A stretch of DNA of 50,849 bases from Aquabacterium sp. (GCF_030652515.1 NZ_JAUSAR010000023.1:1-50849), one strand, 5' to 3'. Numbered from the stretch's first letter, positions 1-9,369 are shown. Translations and numbers: made by a program. The notes: generated by a model not told the origin, from the sequence alone.

Positions 1-1
1 G

Positions 2-196
2 CCCGACGGCACGGTGGACATCCTCAACACCGGCGCCGCCGGCACGCCGCTGACGACCGCCGACAAGGCGCTGCTGACGGTGGACGTGTGGGAACACGCC
101 TACTACATCGATTACCGCAACCTGCGCCCGAAGTACGTCGAGACCTTCCTCGACAAGCTGGTGAACTGGGGTTTTGCCGAGGCGAACTTCGCCTGA
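2..196 (+). CDS. sodB: Fe/Mn superoxide dismutase, C-terminal part
   Basis: This is the last 64 codons of a superoxide dismutase gene whose 5' part lies outside the window. The enzyme converts superoxide to oxygen and hydrogen peroxide. The visible piece contains the family signature [11 protein letters not shown], in which the Asp and His are two of the metal ligands, followed by the usual C-terminal helix ([17 protein letters not shown]). The frame runs open from base 2 to TGA at 194-196. A strong hairpin terminator follows 45 bases later. The ending resembles the iron-type SodB of proteobacteria, but metal specificity cannot be settled from this fragment. Confidence 0.93.
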   Translation, partial: PDGTVDILNTGAAGTPLTTADKALLTVDVWEHAYYIDYRNLRPKYVETFLDKLVNWGFAEANFA

Positions 197-240
197 CCCG
201 ATTCACAGCCAGGCCGCGGCATCGCGCCGCTTCCTGAATG

Positions 241-271
241 ACGGCCAGCCTGTGTGCTGGCCGTTGTCTTT
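241..271 (+). terminator. Rho-independent terminator after sodB
   Basis: A perfect 9-bp stem (ACGGCCAGC at 241-249 with GCTGGCCGT at 256-264) encloses a 6-base loop and is followed by the T-rich tail TTGTCTTTC. The T tract on the + strand fits termination of the superoxide dismutase transcript. The DUF192 gene converges on it from the right. Confidence 0.85.
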
Positions 272-280
272 CGTGGCGCG

Positions 281-754
281 TCAGTTTCCGAACGGCGCGC
301 CGCGCAACTTGCTGCCGGCCTTGAGGCCGCGCTTGGTGAACCAGCCGGCGTTCATCTCCAGCGCAAAACGCACCGGCCTGGTCGAGCAATGCGACTGGTC
401 GGACTGCGGCTGCATCTCGGCGATGTTGACGATGGTGCCGTCGTCGGCGACGAAGGCGATGGCCAGCGGGATCAACGTGTTGCGCATCCAGAAGCAGCGC
501 ACGTCGCTGTCGTCGTTGACGAAGAGCATGCCCTCGTTGGTCCCCATGCTGCGGCGAAACATCATGCCGGTCTGCTGCTGCAGCGGCGTGATGGCGAGCT
601 CGGCCTGGATGACGTGCATGCCGGCGGTGAGCGGCACCGTGCGCAGGCGCGGCTGCGGGCCGTCCTGCGCCCAGGCGGCCAGCGGCAACAGCACGAAGAG
701 CAGGGCGGTGCGGCGGGCCGCGGCGAGCAACCGTGAGGGCTTGATGGAAGTCAT
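281..754 (-). CDS. DUF192 family exported protein
   Basis: The product has 157 residues. A hydrophobic signal segment ends near AWA-Q (about residues 20-29), so it is probably exported to the periplasm. The body matches the DUF192 family: a GMMFR segment, then GMLFVNDDSDVRCFWMRNT with the typical FWM[KR]NT core, then IPLAIAFV. The molecular function of the family is not established. It is divergent from the copper ATPase gene (53 bp between starts) and convergent with the superoxide dismutase gene. Family assignment is secure; function is not assigned. Confidence 0.88.
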   Translation of the reverse strand: MTSIKPSRLLAAARRTALLFVLLPLAAWAQDGPQPRLRTVPLTAGMHVIQAELAITPLQQQTGMMFRRSMGTNEGMLFVNDDSDVRCFWMRNTLIPLAIAFVADDGTIVNIAEMQPQSDQSHCSTRPVRFALEMNAGWFTKRGLKAGSKLRGAPFGN

Positions 755-807
755 GGACGCGGATGGTGGCTGTGGCCTAGATTATCGGCACCTCGACGGC
801 GAAGCCG

Positions 808-3072
808 ATGTATCCAGCCACAGCCGTACCCATAGAAGCCGCCCTTGCCGTTCTCGACGACCCTGCCGAGTTCAACGGCTGCACGCGCTGGGTCGTTGAC
901 GGCGCGGGCCAGCGGGTGGCCGAGACGGTGCTTCAGCTTTCGGGCATGCACTGCGCGGCCTGCAGCGGGCTCATCGAACAGGCGCTGCGGCGTGTCGACG
1001 GTGTGCGCTCGGCGGGCGTCAGCGCGGCCAGCGAACGCGCCACAGTGTGCTGGGACCCGGCGCGCACGCGGCCGTCGGCCATCATCCATGCCGTGCAGGC
1101 CGCAGGTTATGGCGCCGTCCCCGACGCCGCGGCACCGGCGCGTGCACTGCGCCGCCAGGCGCACCGGCAGGCGCTGTGGCGGCTGTTCGTCGCCACCTTC
1201 TGCGCCATGCAGGTGATGATGCTGGCCACGCCCAGCTACGTCGCCGGCCCGGGTGAACTCGAACCCGAGATGCGGCAGTTGTTGAACTGGGGCAGCTGGA
1301 TACTGTCGCTGCCCGTGCTGGCCTTCTCGGCCGGGCCCTTCTTCAGCGGTGCCTGGCAGGCACTGCGCGCGAGGCGCATCGGCATGGACGTGCCGGTGGC
1401 GCTGGGCGTGGCCATCACCTTCATCGCCAGCACCGGCGCCACCTTCTCGCCCGACGGCATCTTCGGCCACGAGGTCTACTTCGACTCGCTGACGATGTTC
1501 GTCAGCTTCCTGCTCGGTTCACGCTACCTCGAACTGACGGCGCGCCACCGCGCGGCCGATGCGCTGGAAGCCTCGCTCGCCCGCCTGCCCGAAACGGCGT
1601 GGCGTGTGCTGCCCGACGGCAGTACCGAAGCCGTGAGCCTGCACCGCCTGCGCCCGGGTGACTTGCTGCGTGTGCCCCTCGGCCAGGCCTTCCCTGCCGA
1701 CGGTGTGCTCGAGGCCGGCCACACCCGTGCCGACGAAGCCTTGCTCACCGGCGAGTCGGCGCCCGTGGACAAACCGCCCGGTGCCGCGGTGGTGGCCGGC
1801 AGCGTCAACCTGGGCGCGCCGGTGGCCATGCGTGTGCAGCGTGTCGGCGGCGACACGCGGCTGGAAGCCATTGTCTCGATGATGCGCAGTGCGATGGCAC
1901 AAAGGCCGGCCGCTGCTGCGCTGGCCGACCGCTGGGCCGCCCCCTTCCTGTGGACCGTGCTCATGCTCGCCGCGGGTGCTGCGGCCGCATGGAGCGTGAT
2001 CGACCCGTCGCGGGCCGTGTGGGTGGCGGTGTCGGTGCTCATCGTCACCTGCCCCTGCGCCTTGTCGCTGGCCGCGCCCGCCACGCTGGTCGCGGCGGCG
2101 CGTGGCCTGGCGCGGCGTGGTGTGCTGCTGCAGCACCTGGACGCGCTGGAACGCCTGGCCCGGGTGCAGCAGGTCTTCTTCGACAAGACCGGCACGCTCA
2201 CCGAAGACCGCCTGCAGCTGGCCGGCGTGCGTCTCACCGATGCGGGCCGCACCCAGCTGGGCGATGCCGCCGCGGCACGGGCTGTTGCCGCAACGCTGGC
2301 AGCCTGGTCGTCGCACCCGCTGTCGCGCGCGGTGGTCGAAGCACAGGCCGCGGCACCCGCCGACCCCGAAGCACCGGCGGGCTGGACCAATGTGCAGGAG
2401 GTGGCCGGTCAGGGCGTGCAGGCCAGCGACGCCCAGGGCCGCACGTGGCGGCTGGGCGGGCCCGCCTGGGCCGGTGGCGCCGGTGGCGACGACGCGCAGG
2501 TGCAGCTGTCCTGCGACGGCGAGGTGCTGGCGGCGCTGGACTTCGAGGAGACGCTGCGCCCCGGCACCGAAGCGGCGCTGCGCGACCTGCAGCAGGCCGG
2601 CGTGCAGGTGACGCTGCTTACCGGTGACGCCCCCGCGCGCGCCGCGGCGCTGGCGCGGCGCCTGGGTGTGCAGGACGTGCGCGCCCGCGCCACGCCCGAG
2701 GACAAGCTGGCCGCCGTGGCGCAGGCGCAGCACGAAGGCCGCTGCGTGGCGATGGTCGGTGACGGCATCAACGACGCACCCGTGCTGGCGCGCGCCGATG
2801 TCTCGCTGGCGATGGGGCAGGGCGCGCTGGTCTCGCGCAGCCAGGCCGACGCCGTCATCACCTCCAACCGCCTCGGTGACCTGGTGCGTGCGCGTGCGAC
2901 GGCCCTGCACGCGGTGCGCATCGTGCGCCAGAACTTCGTGTGGGCCGGCAGCTACAACGCTGTCAGCATTCCGTTGGCCTTGGCGGGTTATCTTCCTCCC
3001 TGGGCCGCAGGCCTGGGCATGGCCCTGAGTTCGCTGGTGGTCATCACCAACGCGCTGCGCGCAGCCCGCTGA
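808..3072 (+). CDS. ccoI: Copper-translocating P1B-type ATPase for cbb3 oxidase assembly (CcoI/FixI)
   Basis: This 754-residue inner-membrane ATPase exports Cu(I) for insertion into cytochrome cbb3 oxidase. It has an N-terminal heavy-metal-binding domain (GMHCAAC, C49 and C52), the membrane CPC metal site (residues 415-417), the phosphorylated Asp in DKTGT (D459) and the hinge motif GDGIND (651-656). The CPC is followed by SLAAP, and the gene is directly followed by ccoS and ccoNOQP. That context separates the assembly-type CcoI/FixI from detoxifying CopA, which this window carries separately at 32.9 kb. There are 15 bases to ccoS, so the two are probably co-transcribed. Confidence 0.93.
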   Translation: MYPATAVPIEAALAVLDDPAEFNGCTRWVVDGAGQRVAETVLQLSGMHCAACSGLIEQALRRVDGVRSAGVSAASERATVCWDPARTRPSAIIHAVQAAGYGAVPDAAAPARALRRQAHRQALWRLFVATFCAMQVMMLATPSYVAGPGELEPEMRQLLNWGSWILSLPVLAFSAGPFFSGAWQALRARRIGMDVPVALGVAITFIASTGATFSPDGIFGHEVYFDSLTMFVSFLLGSRYLELTARHRAADALEASLARLPETAWRVLPDGSTEAVSLHRLRPGDLLRVPLGQAFPADGVLEAGHTRADEALLTGESAPVDKPPGAAVVAGSVNLGAPVAMRVQRVGGDTRLEAIVSMMRSAMAQRPAAAALADRWAAPFLWTVLMLAAGAAAAWSVIDPSRAVWVAVSVLIVTCPCALSLAAPATLVAAARGLARRGVLLQHLDALERLARVQQVFFDKTGTLTEDRLQLAGVRLTDAGRTQLGDAAAARAVAATLAAWSSHPLSRAVVEAQAAAPADPEAPAGWTNVQEVAGQGVQASDAQGRTWRLGGPAWAGGAGGDDAQVQLSCDGEVLAALDFEETLRPGTEAALRDLQQAGVQVTLLTGDAPARAAALARRLGVQDVRARATPEDKLAAVAQAQHEGRCVAMVGDGINDAPVLARADVSLAMGQGALVSRSQADAVITSNRLGDLVRARATALHAVRIVRQNFVWAGSYNAVSIPLALAGYLPPWAAGLGMALSSLVVITNALRAAR

Positions 3073-3087
3073 AGACGCCGATTCGCG

Positions 3088-3303
3088 ATGGAAAGCCTCT
3101 ACCTGCTCATCCCGCTGTCTGCCGCCCTGGTGCTGGCGATCATCGCGGTCTTCGGCTGGGCCCTGCACAAAGGCCAGTTCGAGGACCTCGAGGCCGAGGG
3201 TGCGCGCATCCTGCAGGAAGATATTGCATCAGTTGATGCTGATCAATTCATGTCCGAACCGTCCCGCGAACAATCGCGCGTCCTGGAAAAACCACGCCTG
3301 TAA
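3088..3303 (+). CDS. ccoS: cbb3-type oxidase assembly protein CcoS
   Basis: The product has 71 residues with one N-terminal membrane segment ([21 protein letters not shown]), then the family-typical [15 protein letters not shown]. CcoS is needed to mature the cofactors of cbb3 oxidase. It lies between ccoI and ccoN. The C-terminal tail is longer than needed for the core family, and the DNA that encodes it carries a perfect FNR box at 3233-3246, so the tail region also serves as the upstream region of ccoN. Confidence 0.92.
   Translation: MESLYLLIPLSAALVLAIIAVFGWALHKGQFEDLEAEGARILQEDIASVDADQFMSEPSREQSRVLEKPRL
3233..3246. promoter_or_regulatory. FNR box inside ccoS, upstream of ccoNOQP
   Basis: The sequence TTGATGCTGATCAA matches the FNR/ANR consensus TTGAT-N4-ATCAA at all ten defined positions. 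It lies within the ccoS reading frame (codons reading VDADQ) and 71 bases before the ccoN start, a suitable position for activation of an internal promoter. A fnr gene is present at 8.5-9.3 kb. This suggests ccoNOQP has its own oxygen-controlled promoter separate from ccoIS. Confidence 0.85.
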
Positions 3304-3317
3304 CGAGGAGAAAACAG

Positions 3318-4775
3318 ATGGCAACAAGCGCCGCAACGGCAGCACCCAAGGAAGGGGTCTACACGGACGCGGTCGTCAGACTGTTTTCGCTGGCCGCCGT
3401 ACTCTGGGGCGTGGTGGGCATGCTCGTGGGCGTGATCATCGCCGCGCAGCTGACCTGGCCGGAACTGAACCTGGGCATCTCCTGGCTCAGCTATGGCCGG
3501 CTGCGGCCGCTGCACACCAATGCGGTGATCTTCGCCTTCGGCGGCTGCGCGCTCTTCGCCACCAGCTACCACGTCGTGCAGCGCACCTGCCAGACGCGGC
3601 TGTTCGCACCCGGGCTGGCGATGTTCACCTTCTGGGGCTGGCAACTCGTGATCGTGGCGGCGGCGGTCTCGCTGCCGCTGGGCCTGACCCAAGGCAAGGA
3701 GTACGCCGAGCTCGAGTGGCCCATAGACCTGCTGATCGCCGTCGTCTGGGTCTCCTACGCCATCGTCTTCTTCGGCACCGTGGGCATCCGCAAGGTGCGC
3801 CACATCTATGTCGCGAACTGGTTCTTCGGCGCCTTCATCCTCGCCGTGGCGCTGCTGCACATCGTCAACAGTGCAGCCATTCCGGTCGACATGACGAAGA
3901 GCTACTCGGCCTACGCCGGTGTGCAGGACGCGATGATCCAGTGGTGGTACGGCCACAACGCCGTGGGCTTCTTCCTCACGGCCGGTTTCCTGGGGATGAT
4001 GTACTACTACATCCCCAAGCAGGCCGAGCGGCCGGTGTACAGCTACCGCCTGAGCATCGTGCACTTCTGGGCGCTGATCTTCACCTACATGTGGGCCGGC
4101 CCCCACCACCTGCACTACACCGCGCTGCCCGACTGGACGCAGAGCGTGGGCATGGTCTTTTCGCTGGTGCTGCTGGCCCCGAGCTGGGGCGGCATGATCA
4201 ACGGCATCATGACCTTGAGCGGTGCCTGGCACAAGCTGCGTGACGACCCGATCCTGAAGTTCCTCATCGTCAGCCTGTCGTTCTACGGCATGAGCACCTT
4301 CGAGGGCCCGATGATGTCGATCAAGACCGTCAACGCGCTCAGCCACTACACCGACTGGACGGTGGGCCACGTGCACAGCGGTGCGCTGGGCTGGGTGGGC
4401 ATGATCACCATCGGCTCGCTGTACTACCTGATCCCGCGCCTGTTCGGCCAGAAGCAGATGTACAGCGTCAAGGCCATCGAGACCCACTTCTGGATCGCCA
4501 CCATCGGCATCGTGCTCTACATCGCGGCGATGTGGATCGCCGGTGTCATGCAGGGCCTGATGTGGCGCGCGGTGAACCCCGACGGCACGCTGGTCTACAG
4601 CTTCGTCGAGAGCGTCAAGGCCACCTTCCCCTACTACGTGGTGCGCCTTTGCGGCGGCCTGCTCTACCTGAGCGGCATGCTGCTCATGGTCTGGAACGTG
4701 GTGATGACCGTGAAGAGCGGCAAGCCGGCCCTGGCGCCGATCCCGCCCGTCAACGCCACCCCGGCCCACGCCTGA
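3318..4775 (+). CDS. ccoN: Cytochrome c oxidase cbb3-type subunit I
   Basis: This is the 485-residue catalytic subunit of the high-affinity terminal oxidase. It is a polytopic inner-membrane haem-copper protein that reduces oxygen to water while pumping protons. Haem and copper ligand motifs are present: [37 protein letters not shown] and [13 protein letters not shown]. Length and motif order match full-length CcoN. The start ATG is preceded by GAGGAG at 3305-3310. It is the first gene of the ccoNOQP operon and follows an FNR box. Confidence 0.97.
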   Translation: MATSAATAAPKEGVYTDAVVRLFSLAAVLWGVVGMLVGVIIAAQLTWPELNLGISWLSYGRLRPLHTNAVIFAFGGCALFATSYHVVQRTCQTRLFAPGLAMFTFWGWQLVIVAAAVSLPLGLTQGKEYAELEWPIDLLIAVVWVSYAIVFFGTVGIRKVRHIYVANWFFGAFILAVALLHIVNSAAIPVDMTKSYSAYAGVQDAMIQWWYGHNAVGFFLTAGFLGMMYYYIPKQAERPVYSYRLSIVHFWALIFTYMWAGPHHLHYTALPDWTQSVGMVFSLVLLAPSWGGMINGIMTLSGAWHKLRDDPILKFLIVSLSFYGMSTFEGPMMSIKTVNALSHYTDWTVGHVHSGALGWVGMITIGSLYYLIPRLFGQKQMYSVKAIETHFWIATIGIVLYIAAMWIAGVMQGLMWRAVNPDGTLVYSFVESVKATFPYYVVRLCGGLLYLSGMLLMVWNVVMTVKSGKPALAPIPPVNATPAHA

Positions 4776-4799
4776 GCGCCCTCCAAGGAGACCATCGAA

Positions 4800-5420
4800 A
4801 TGGCCAACACACACGCGCCCAGAGGTCACGAGAAGATCGAGACCAACAACTTCCTGATGATCGTGCTGATCCTGCTGGCGGTGGCCGTCGGTGGCATCGT
4901 CGAGATCGTGCCGCTGTTCTTCCAGCGCTCGACGACGCAGCCGGCCGAGGGCGTCAAGCCCTACACGCCGCTGCAACTGGCCGGCCGCGACATCTACACG
5001 CGGGAGGGTTGCTACAACTGCCACTCGCAGATGGTGCGGCCCTTCCGAGCCGAGGCCCTGCGATACGGCGCGCTGTCGACGGCAGGTGAGTTCGTCTACG
5101 ACCACCCCTTCCAGTGGGGCAGCAAGCGCACCGGCCCCGACCTGCACCGCGTCGGCGGCAAGTACAGCGACGAGTGGCACGTCGTGCACCTGAACAACCC
5201 GCGCGACCTCGTGCCCGAATCCAACATGCCGGCCTACCCCTGGTTGCTGCAGGCCACCGTCAGCCCCGAGGGCATCGGGCCGCGCATGAAGGCGCTGCGC
5301 AGGGTCGGCGTGCCCTACACCGACGAAGAGATCGCCAAGGCCGCCGAGGAAGTCAAGGGCCGCACCGAGATGGATGCGCTTGTGGCCTACCTGCAGGTGC
5401 TCGGCACCGCGCGCAAGTGA
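4800..5420 (+). CDS. ccoO: Cytochrome c oxidase cbb3-type subunit II (monohaem)
   Basis: The 206-residue membrane-anchored monohaem cytochrome c passes electrons to CcoN. It has a single N-terminal membrane helix (about residues 18-40), a haem c site C71-Y-N-C-H75 followed by [10 protein letters not shown], and a candidate axial methionine in SNMPAYPW. It starts 24 bases after ccoN and ends 12 bases before ccoQ. Confidence 0.97.
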   Translation: MANTHAPRGHEKIETNNFLMIVLILLAVAVGGIVEIVPLFFQRSTTQPAEGVKPYTPLQLAGRDIYTREGCYNCHSQMVRPFRAEALRYGALSTAGEFVYDHPFQWGSKRTGPDLHRVGGKYSDEWHVVHLNNPRDLVPESNMPAYPWLLQATVSPEGIGPRMKALRRVGVPYTDEEIAKAAEEVKGRTEMDALVAYLQVLGTARK

Positions 5421-5432
5421 GGAGCCCCGCCC

Positions 5433-5603
5433 ATGGACGTCAATGACCTGCGCTCTGCTGTCACGGTCACGCTCTTCCTGCTGTTCCTGGCACTCGTGGT
5501 CTACACCTGGAGCCGCAAGCGCAAGCCCGAATACGACGAGGCGGCGATGCTGCCCTTCGCCGACGAGCAAGACACCGTTGCACCCCGAGGAGAAAAGCCG
5601 TGA
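5433..5603 (+). CDS. ccoQ: cbb3 oxidase small subunit CcoQ
   Basis: A 56-codon gene in the gap between ccoO and ccoP. The product begins MDVNDLRSAV, has one membrane helix (TLFLLFLALVVYTW), and ends in a charged cytoplasmic tail. CcoQ stabilises the oxidase complex. The start ATG follows GGAG at 5421-5424. Its TGA stop overlaps the GTG start of ccoP (GTGA), indicating translational coupling. The assignment rests on size, topology and position, which are all typical. Confidence 0.9.
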   Translation: MDVNDLRSAVTVTLFLLFLALVVYTWSRKRKPEYDEAAMLPFADEQDTVAPRGEKP

Positions 5604-6514
5604 GTGATTTTGTCAACAGCGGCTGGGCCTGGTTCGTGGCCGTGGTCACGGTGCTCAGCCTGCTGGCCTGCCTGGGCCTGCTCATCATCGCCAGCCGCCG
5701 CAGGGTGATGGCCAACGACAACACCACCGGCCACGTCTGGGACGTCGACCTGCGTGAACTGAACAACCCGCTGCCGCGCTGGTGGATGTACCTCTTCGTG
5801 CTGACAGTGGTCTTCTCGGCCATCTACCTGGCCTTCTACCCCGGCCTGGGCACCCACGAAGGCACGCTGAAGTGGACCAGCGTCGGTCAGTACGAGGCCG
5901 AGCAGGCCAAGGCGCGGTCGGCGATGGAACCGGTGTACGCCAAGTACGTGGCGATGTCGGCCGAGCAACTGGGCGCAGACCCCGCGGCAATGGGCATAGG
6001 CCAGCGCCTCTTCCTGAACAACTGCGCGCAATGCCATGGCAGCGACGGCCGTGGCAGCAAGGGTTTCCCGAACCTGGCCGACGACGACTGGCTGGGCGGT
6101 GACACGCACGACTACGTCAAGGGCGTCATCGGCAACGGCCGCACCGGAAACATGCCGCCGATGGCCGCCGCGGTGGGCTCGGCCGACGACGTGAGGAACG
6201 TCGCCCACTACGTGCTGAGCCTGTCGGGCAGCGCGCACAACAGCGTGGCGGCCCAGCTCGGCAAGGCCAAGTTCGCCGCCTGCGCCGCCTGTCACGGGCC
6301 CGAGGGCAAGGGCCTACAGGCCCTGGGCGCACCCAACCTCACCGACAAGATCTGGCTGCACGGCTGGGGCGAGCAGGCCATCGTCAACATCGTCACGCAG
6401 GGCAAGCAGAACGTGATGCCGGCGCAGGGCCGGCTGCTGACGCCGGAACAGATCCACGTGCTCGGTGCCTACGTGCTGAACCTGTCCAAGGCGACACGCG
6501 TCGCCGCCAAGTGA
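5600..6514 (+). CDS. ccoP: Cytochrome c oxidase cbb3-type subunit III (dihaem)
   Basis: The 304-residue product has two N-terminal membrane helices (about residues 10-32 and 62-80) with the conserved HVWDVDLRELNNPLPRWW linker, followed by two cytochrome c domains. Haem sites are C142-AQ-C145-H146 and C228-AA-C231-H232. It accepts electrons from periplasmic donors and passes them to CcoO. The GTG start at 5600 has GAGGAGAAAAG upstream and overlaps the ccoQ stop. Confidence 0.97.
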   Translation: MSDFVNSGWAWFVAVVTVLSLLACLGLLIIASRRRVMANDNTTGHVWDVDLRELNNPLPRWWMYLFVLTVVFSAIYLAFYPGLGTHEGTLKWTSVGQYEAEQAKARSAMEPVYAKYVAMSAEQLGADPAAMGIGQRLFLNNCAQCHGSDGRGSKGFPNLADDDWLGGDTHDYVKGVIGNGRTGNMPPMAAAVGSADDVRNVAHYVLSLSGSAHNSVAAQLGKAKFAACAACHGPEGKGLQALGAPNLTDKIWLHGWGEQAIVNIVTQGKQNVMPAQGRLLTPEQIHVLGAYVLNLSKATRVAAK

Positions 6515-6530
6515 GAGAGCACACACCGGC

Positions 6531-7988
6531 TTGAGCGATACCGCCATCAAGGTCGAAGCCCCGAAGCCGGGCGACGAAGACGCCCGCACGTCGATCGTCT
6601 CGCTCTACCAGAAGCAGGACAAGATCTACGCCCGCGCCGTGTCCGGCTGGTTCGCCGGCTGGCGCTGGGCGCTGGTGTGGCTCACGCAGCTGGTCTTCTA
6701 CGGCCTGCCCTGGCTTGACTGGGGCAGCCGCCAGGCGGTGCTCTTCGACCTGGGCACGCGGCGCTTCTACATCTTCGGCCTGGTGCTCTACCCGCAGGAC
6801 TTCATCTACCTGACGGGCCTGCTCATCGTCTCGGCCTACTCGCTGTTCCTGTTCACGGCAGTGGCCGGACGGCTGTGGTGCGGCTATGCCTGCCCGCAAA
6901 CGGTGTACACCGAGATCTTCATGTGGGTGGAACGCCACTTCGAAGGCGATCGCAACAAGCGCATCAAGCTGGACGAAGGGCCGTGGAACGCGAACAAGGT
7001 GCTGCGCAAGGGTGGCAAGCAGCTGGCATGGATGGCGATCGGGCTGTGGACCGGCCTGACCTTCGTCGGCTACTTCACCCCCATCAAGACGCTGGTGCCG
7101 GCGGCCTTCAACACGGGCCTGGGCCCCTGGGAGACCTTCTGGGTGCTCTTCTACGGCTTTGCTACCTACGGCAATGCGGGCTGGATGCGCGAGCAGGTGT
7201 GCAAGTACATGTGCCCCTACGCGCGCTTCCAGAGCGTGATGTTCGACAAGGACACGCTGATCATCAGCTACGACGCCGAGCGCGGCGAACCGCGCGGCAC
7301 ACGCAGCCGCAAGGCGGCACTCGGGTCGTCCGGCCTGGGCAGTTGCATCGACTGCAACCTGTGTGTCCAGGTCTGCCCCACGGGCATCGACATCCGCAAT
7401 GGCCTGCAGTACGAGTGCATCGGCTGCGCTGCGTGCATCGACGTCTGCAACGGCGTCATGGACAAGATGAAGTACCCGCGTGGGCTCATCCGCTACGACA
7501 CCCAGGCGGGCATGCAGCAGCACCTGGGGCGCAACGGCCTGCTGCGCCGCGTGCTGCGACCGCGCGTCCTCGTCTACACCACTGTGCTGGTGCTCATCAT
7601 TGCCGCACTGGCCACCAGCCTGTGGCTGCGCTCGCCCTTCAAGGTCGATGTCGTTCGCGACCGCGGCGTGCTGGCGCGTGTGGTCGACGACGGTTGGGTC
7701 GAGAACGTCTACGGCCTGCAGATCATGAACGCCACCGAGCAGGTACAGCGCTACCGCATCGCCATCACCGGGCTGCCGCAGCTGGCCACCGACCAGACGG
7801 GCGACATCAGTGTCGACCCGGCCCAGGCGCGCTGGGTGGCGGTGGCGGTGCGCGTGCCGCCCGAAACCGCGGCGCAGGCCGGCGCCGGCAGCCACAGCAT
7901 CCAGTTCACGGTCGCGCGCATCCCGGGCCAGCCCGACGAAGCGTTGCGCACCGTGGTCGAGAAGTCCACATTCATGGTGCCGCGTTGA
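6531..7988 (+). CDS. ccoG: Cytochrome c oxidase accessory protein CcoG (RdxA/FixG)
   Basis: A 485-residue inner-membrane iron-sulfur protein implicated in copper handling for cbb3 oxidase assembly. It has several N-terminal membrane helices, the CGYACPQTVYTEIF segment, two cysteine clusters typical of 4Fe-4S ferredoxins (CIDCNLCVQVCPTG and CIGCAACIDVCNG), another membrane helix and a C-terminal Ig-like domain. The start is TTG at 6531. No other start codon lies in frame between the ccoP stop and this site, so TTG is the best choice. Confidence 0.93.
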   Translation: MSDTAIKVEAPKPGDEDARTSIVSLYQKQDKIYARAVSGWFAGWRWALVWLTQLVFYGLPWLDWGSRQAVLFDLGTRRFYIFGLVLYPQDFIYLTGLLIVSAYSLFLFTAVAGRLWCGYACPQTVYTEIFMWVERHFEGDRNKRIKLDEGPWNANKVLRKGGKQLAWMAIGLWTGLTFVGYFTPIKTLVPAAFNTGLGPWETFWVLFYGFATYGNAGWMREQVCKYMCPYARFQSVMFDKDTLIISYDAERGEPRGTRSRKAALGSSGLGSCIDCNLCVQVCPTGIDIRNGLQYECIGCAACIDVCNGVMDKMKYPRGLIRYDTQAGMQQHLGRNGLLRRVLRPRVLVYTTVLVLIIAALATSLWLRSPFKVDVVRDRGVLARVVDDGWVENVYGLQIMNATEQVQRYRIAITGLPQLATDQTGDISVDPAQARWVAVAVRVPPETAAQAGAGSHSIQFTVARIPGQPDEALRTVVEKSTFMVPR

Positions 7989-8014
7989 GCGGCGCCCGAT
8001 CAGGAGAAGTTGCC

Positions 8015-8257
8015 ATGTCCTCGCGACCCACTGACGCCGGTTCCGCCACCAGCCCCGTCGCTGCCACGCCATGGTGGCGTGAGCCCTTCATGTGGATGGT
8101 CGTCGGCGGCCCGCTGACCGTGGTGGTGGCAGGCTTCGCGACGTTGGCCATCGCCATCGCCTACCCCGACCCGGTGATCGTCGCCCCCAGCACCGGCAAC
8201 GTCGCCGACCAGCCGGCCGTGCAGGCCCGCAACCATGCGGCCAGCCCGAAGCCCTGA
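8015..8257 (+). CDS. Short FixH-like membrane protein
   Basis: The product has 80 residues: a polar N-terminus, WWREPFMWMVVGGPL, one membrane helix (to about residue 50), then YPDPVIV and a short tail. The position directly after ccoG and the REP-W-MV-GGP pattern fit the short FixH-like proteins of Burkholderiales, but the large periplasmic domain of classical FixH/CcoH is absent. ATG at 8015 is preceded by AGGAGAAG. Assignment to FixH/CcoH is by context and weak similarity. Confidence 0.65.
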   Translation: MSSRPTDAGSATSPVAATPWWREPFMWMVVGGPLTVVVAGFATLAIAIAYPDPVIVAPSTGNVADQPAVQARNHAASPKP

Positions 8258-8269
8258 AGCCTGTTGGCG

Positions 8270-8533
8270 ATGAAGAGCCTGACCCGCCGTCTTGCGGCCA
8301 TCGCCTGGCCCGCTTTCCTGGGGGCCGGCGTGCTGGAGATCGCGGTCTTCGCCTTCGTCGACCCCGCGTCGCTGCAGACGCCCGGCGGCTCGGCGCTGGA
8401 GATGTCGGCCACCGCCGTCTACTCGATCGCCTTCTTCGTGTTCTGGGCGGCCACGGCCGCAGCCTGCGCGCTGACGCTGCTGCTGCAGCGCGCCGCCGAC
8501 GACGTCAACAGCCGCGTCTGGCGCGACGGCTGA
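8270..8533 (+). CDS. Small two-helix membrane protein, cco-linked
   Basis: This 87-residue product has two predicted membrane helices (AAIAWPAFLGAGVLEIAVFAFV and YSIAFFVFWAATAAACALTLLL) and a short basic C-terminus. I do not recognise a named family. A TTG two codons upstream (8264) is an alternative start. It lies 12 bases after the FixH-like gene and ends just before the convergent fnr gene, so it is probably the last gene of the cco transcript. Confidence 0.7.
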   Translation: MKSLTRRLAAIAWPAFLGAGVLEIAVFAFVDPASLQTPGGSALEMSATAVYSIAFFVFWAATAAACALTLLLQRAADDVNSRVWRDG

Positions 8534-8551
8534 TGCCGCGCGGCGGCGGGT

Positions 8552-9289
8552 TCAGCAGGCCGTGCCGTTGACCAGCTTCTGCAGGGCGTCGGCGTCGAGG
8601 ACGCGAATCTGGCGCTGCTTGACCTCCAGCACGCCGTCTTCCTGGAACTTGCTGAAGGCGCGGCTCACGGTCTCGAGCTTCAGGCCCAGGTAACTGCCGA
8701 TCTCCTCGCGTGTCATGCGCAGCACGAGTGAGCTGGCCGAGAAGCCGCGGGTGCGCAGCCGCTGCGTCAGGTTCAGCATGAAGGCGGCCAGGCGTTCCTC
8801 GGCGCGCATGCTGCCCAGCAGCAGCATCACGCCGTGGTCGCGCACGATCTCGCGGCTCATGATCTTGTGGAAGTGGCGCTGCAGGTCGGACAGTTCGCGC
8901 GACAGGTCCTCGAGCTGGTGGTAGGGGATGACGCAGACCGAAGAGTCTTCCAGCGCCAGGGCGTCGCAGGTGTGGCGGTCGGTGCCGATGCCGTCCAGGC
9001 CCAGCAGTTCGCCGGCCATCTGGAAGCCGGTGACCTGGTCGCGACCGTCTTCCGACGACAGGCAGGTCTTGAAAAAACCGGTGCGCACGGCGTACAGCGA
9101 GGTGAAGGCGTCGCCGCTGCGGAACAGAGGCTCGCCCCGGGCCACCGCGCGGCGCGTGGCGACGATGGCTTCCAGGCGTTCCATCTGGTCTTCGGACATG
9201 CCCACGGGCAGGCAGAGCTCGCGCAGGTTGCAGCTGGAACACGCGACCTTGAACGGTTCCATGCGGACGGGCGGGGGAGAAGGGTGCAT
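8552..9289 (-). CDS. fnr: FNR-type oxygen-sensing transcription regulator
   Basis: A Crp/Fnr family regulator that binds an oxygen-labile 4Fe-4S cluster and activates anaerobic or microaerobic genes. The N-terminal cluster ligands are in CSSCNLRELC (C-x2-C-x5-C), with a further Cys in DRHTCDAL. After a cyclic-nucleotide-like beta barrel and the dimer helix comes a helix-turn-helix with ETVSR, matching the E-x-x-S-R residues that read TTGAT half-sites. The start is ambiguous: ATGs at 9328, 9289 and 9262 are all in frame and none has a strong ribosome site. The two FNR boxes in this window are its likely targets. Confidence 0.93.
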   Translation of the reverse strand: MHPSPPPVRMEPFKVACSSCNLRELCLPVGMSEDQMERLEAIVATRRAVARGEPLFRSGDAFTSLYAVRTGFFKTCLSSEDGRDQVTGFQMAGELLGLDGIGTDRHTCDALALEDSSVCVIPYHQLEDLSRELSDLQRHFHKIMSREIVRDHGVMLLLGSMRAEERLAAFMLNLTQRLRTRGFSASSLVLRMTREEIGSYLGLKLETVSRAFSKFQEDGVLEVKQRQIRVLDADALQKLVNGTAC

Positions 9290-9369
9290 GACGACGTGGT
9301 TACCTGCGAAGCCCGCAGTATCGCGCATGCCCGCATCCCCGCGCCACCGTCCTGCCGAGGCCCGTGGCC

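Noticed and set aside
3243..5570. Minus-strand open frame of 775 codons opposite ccoN/ccoO
   Set aside because: It is a shadow of strongly G/C-ending codons of real genes. It is His/Asp/Gln-rich with no family features.
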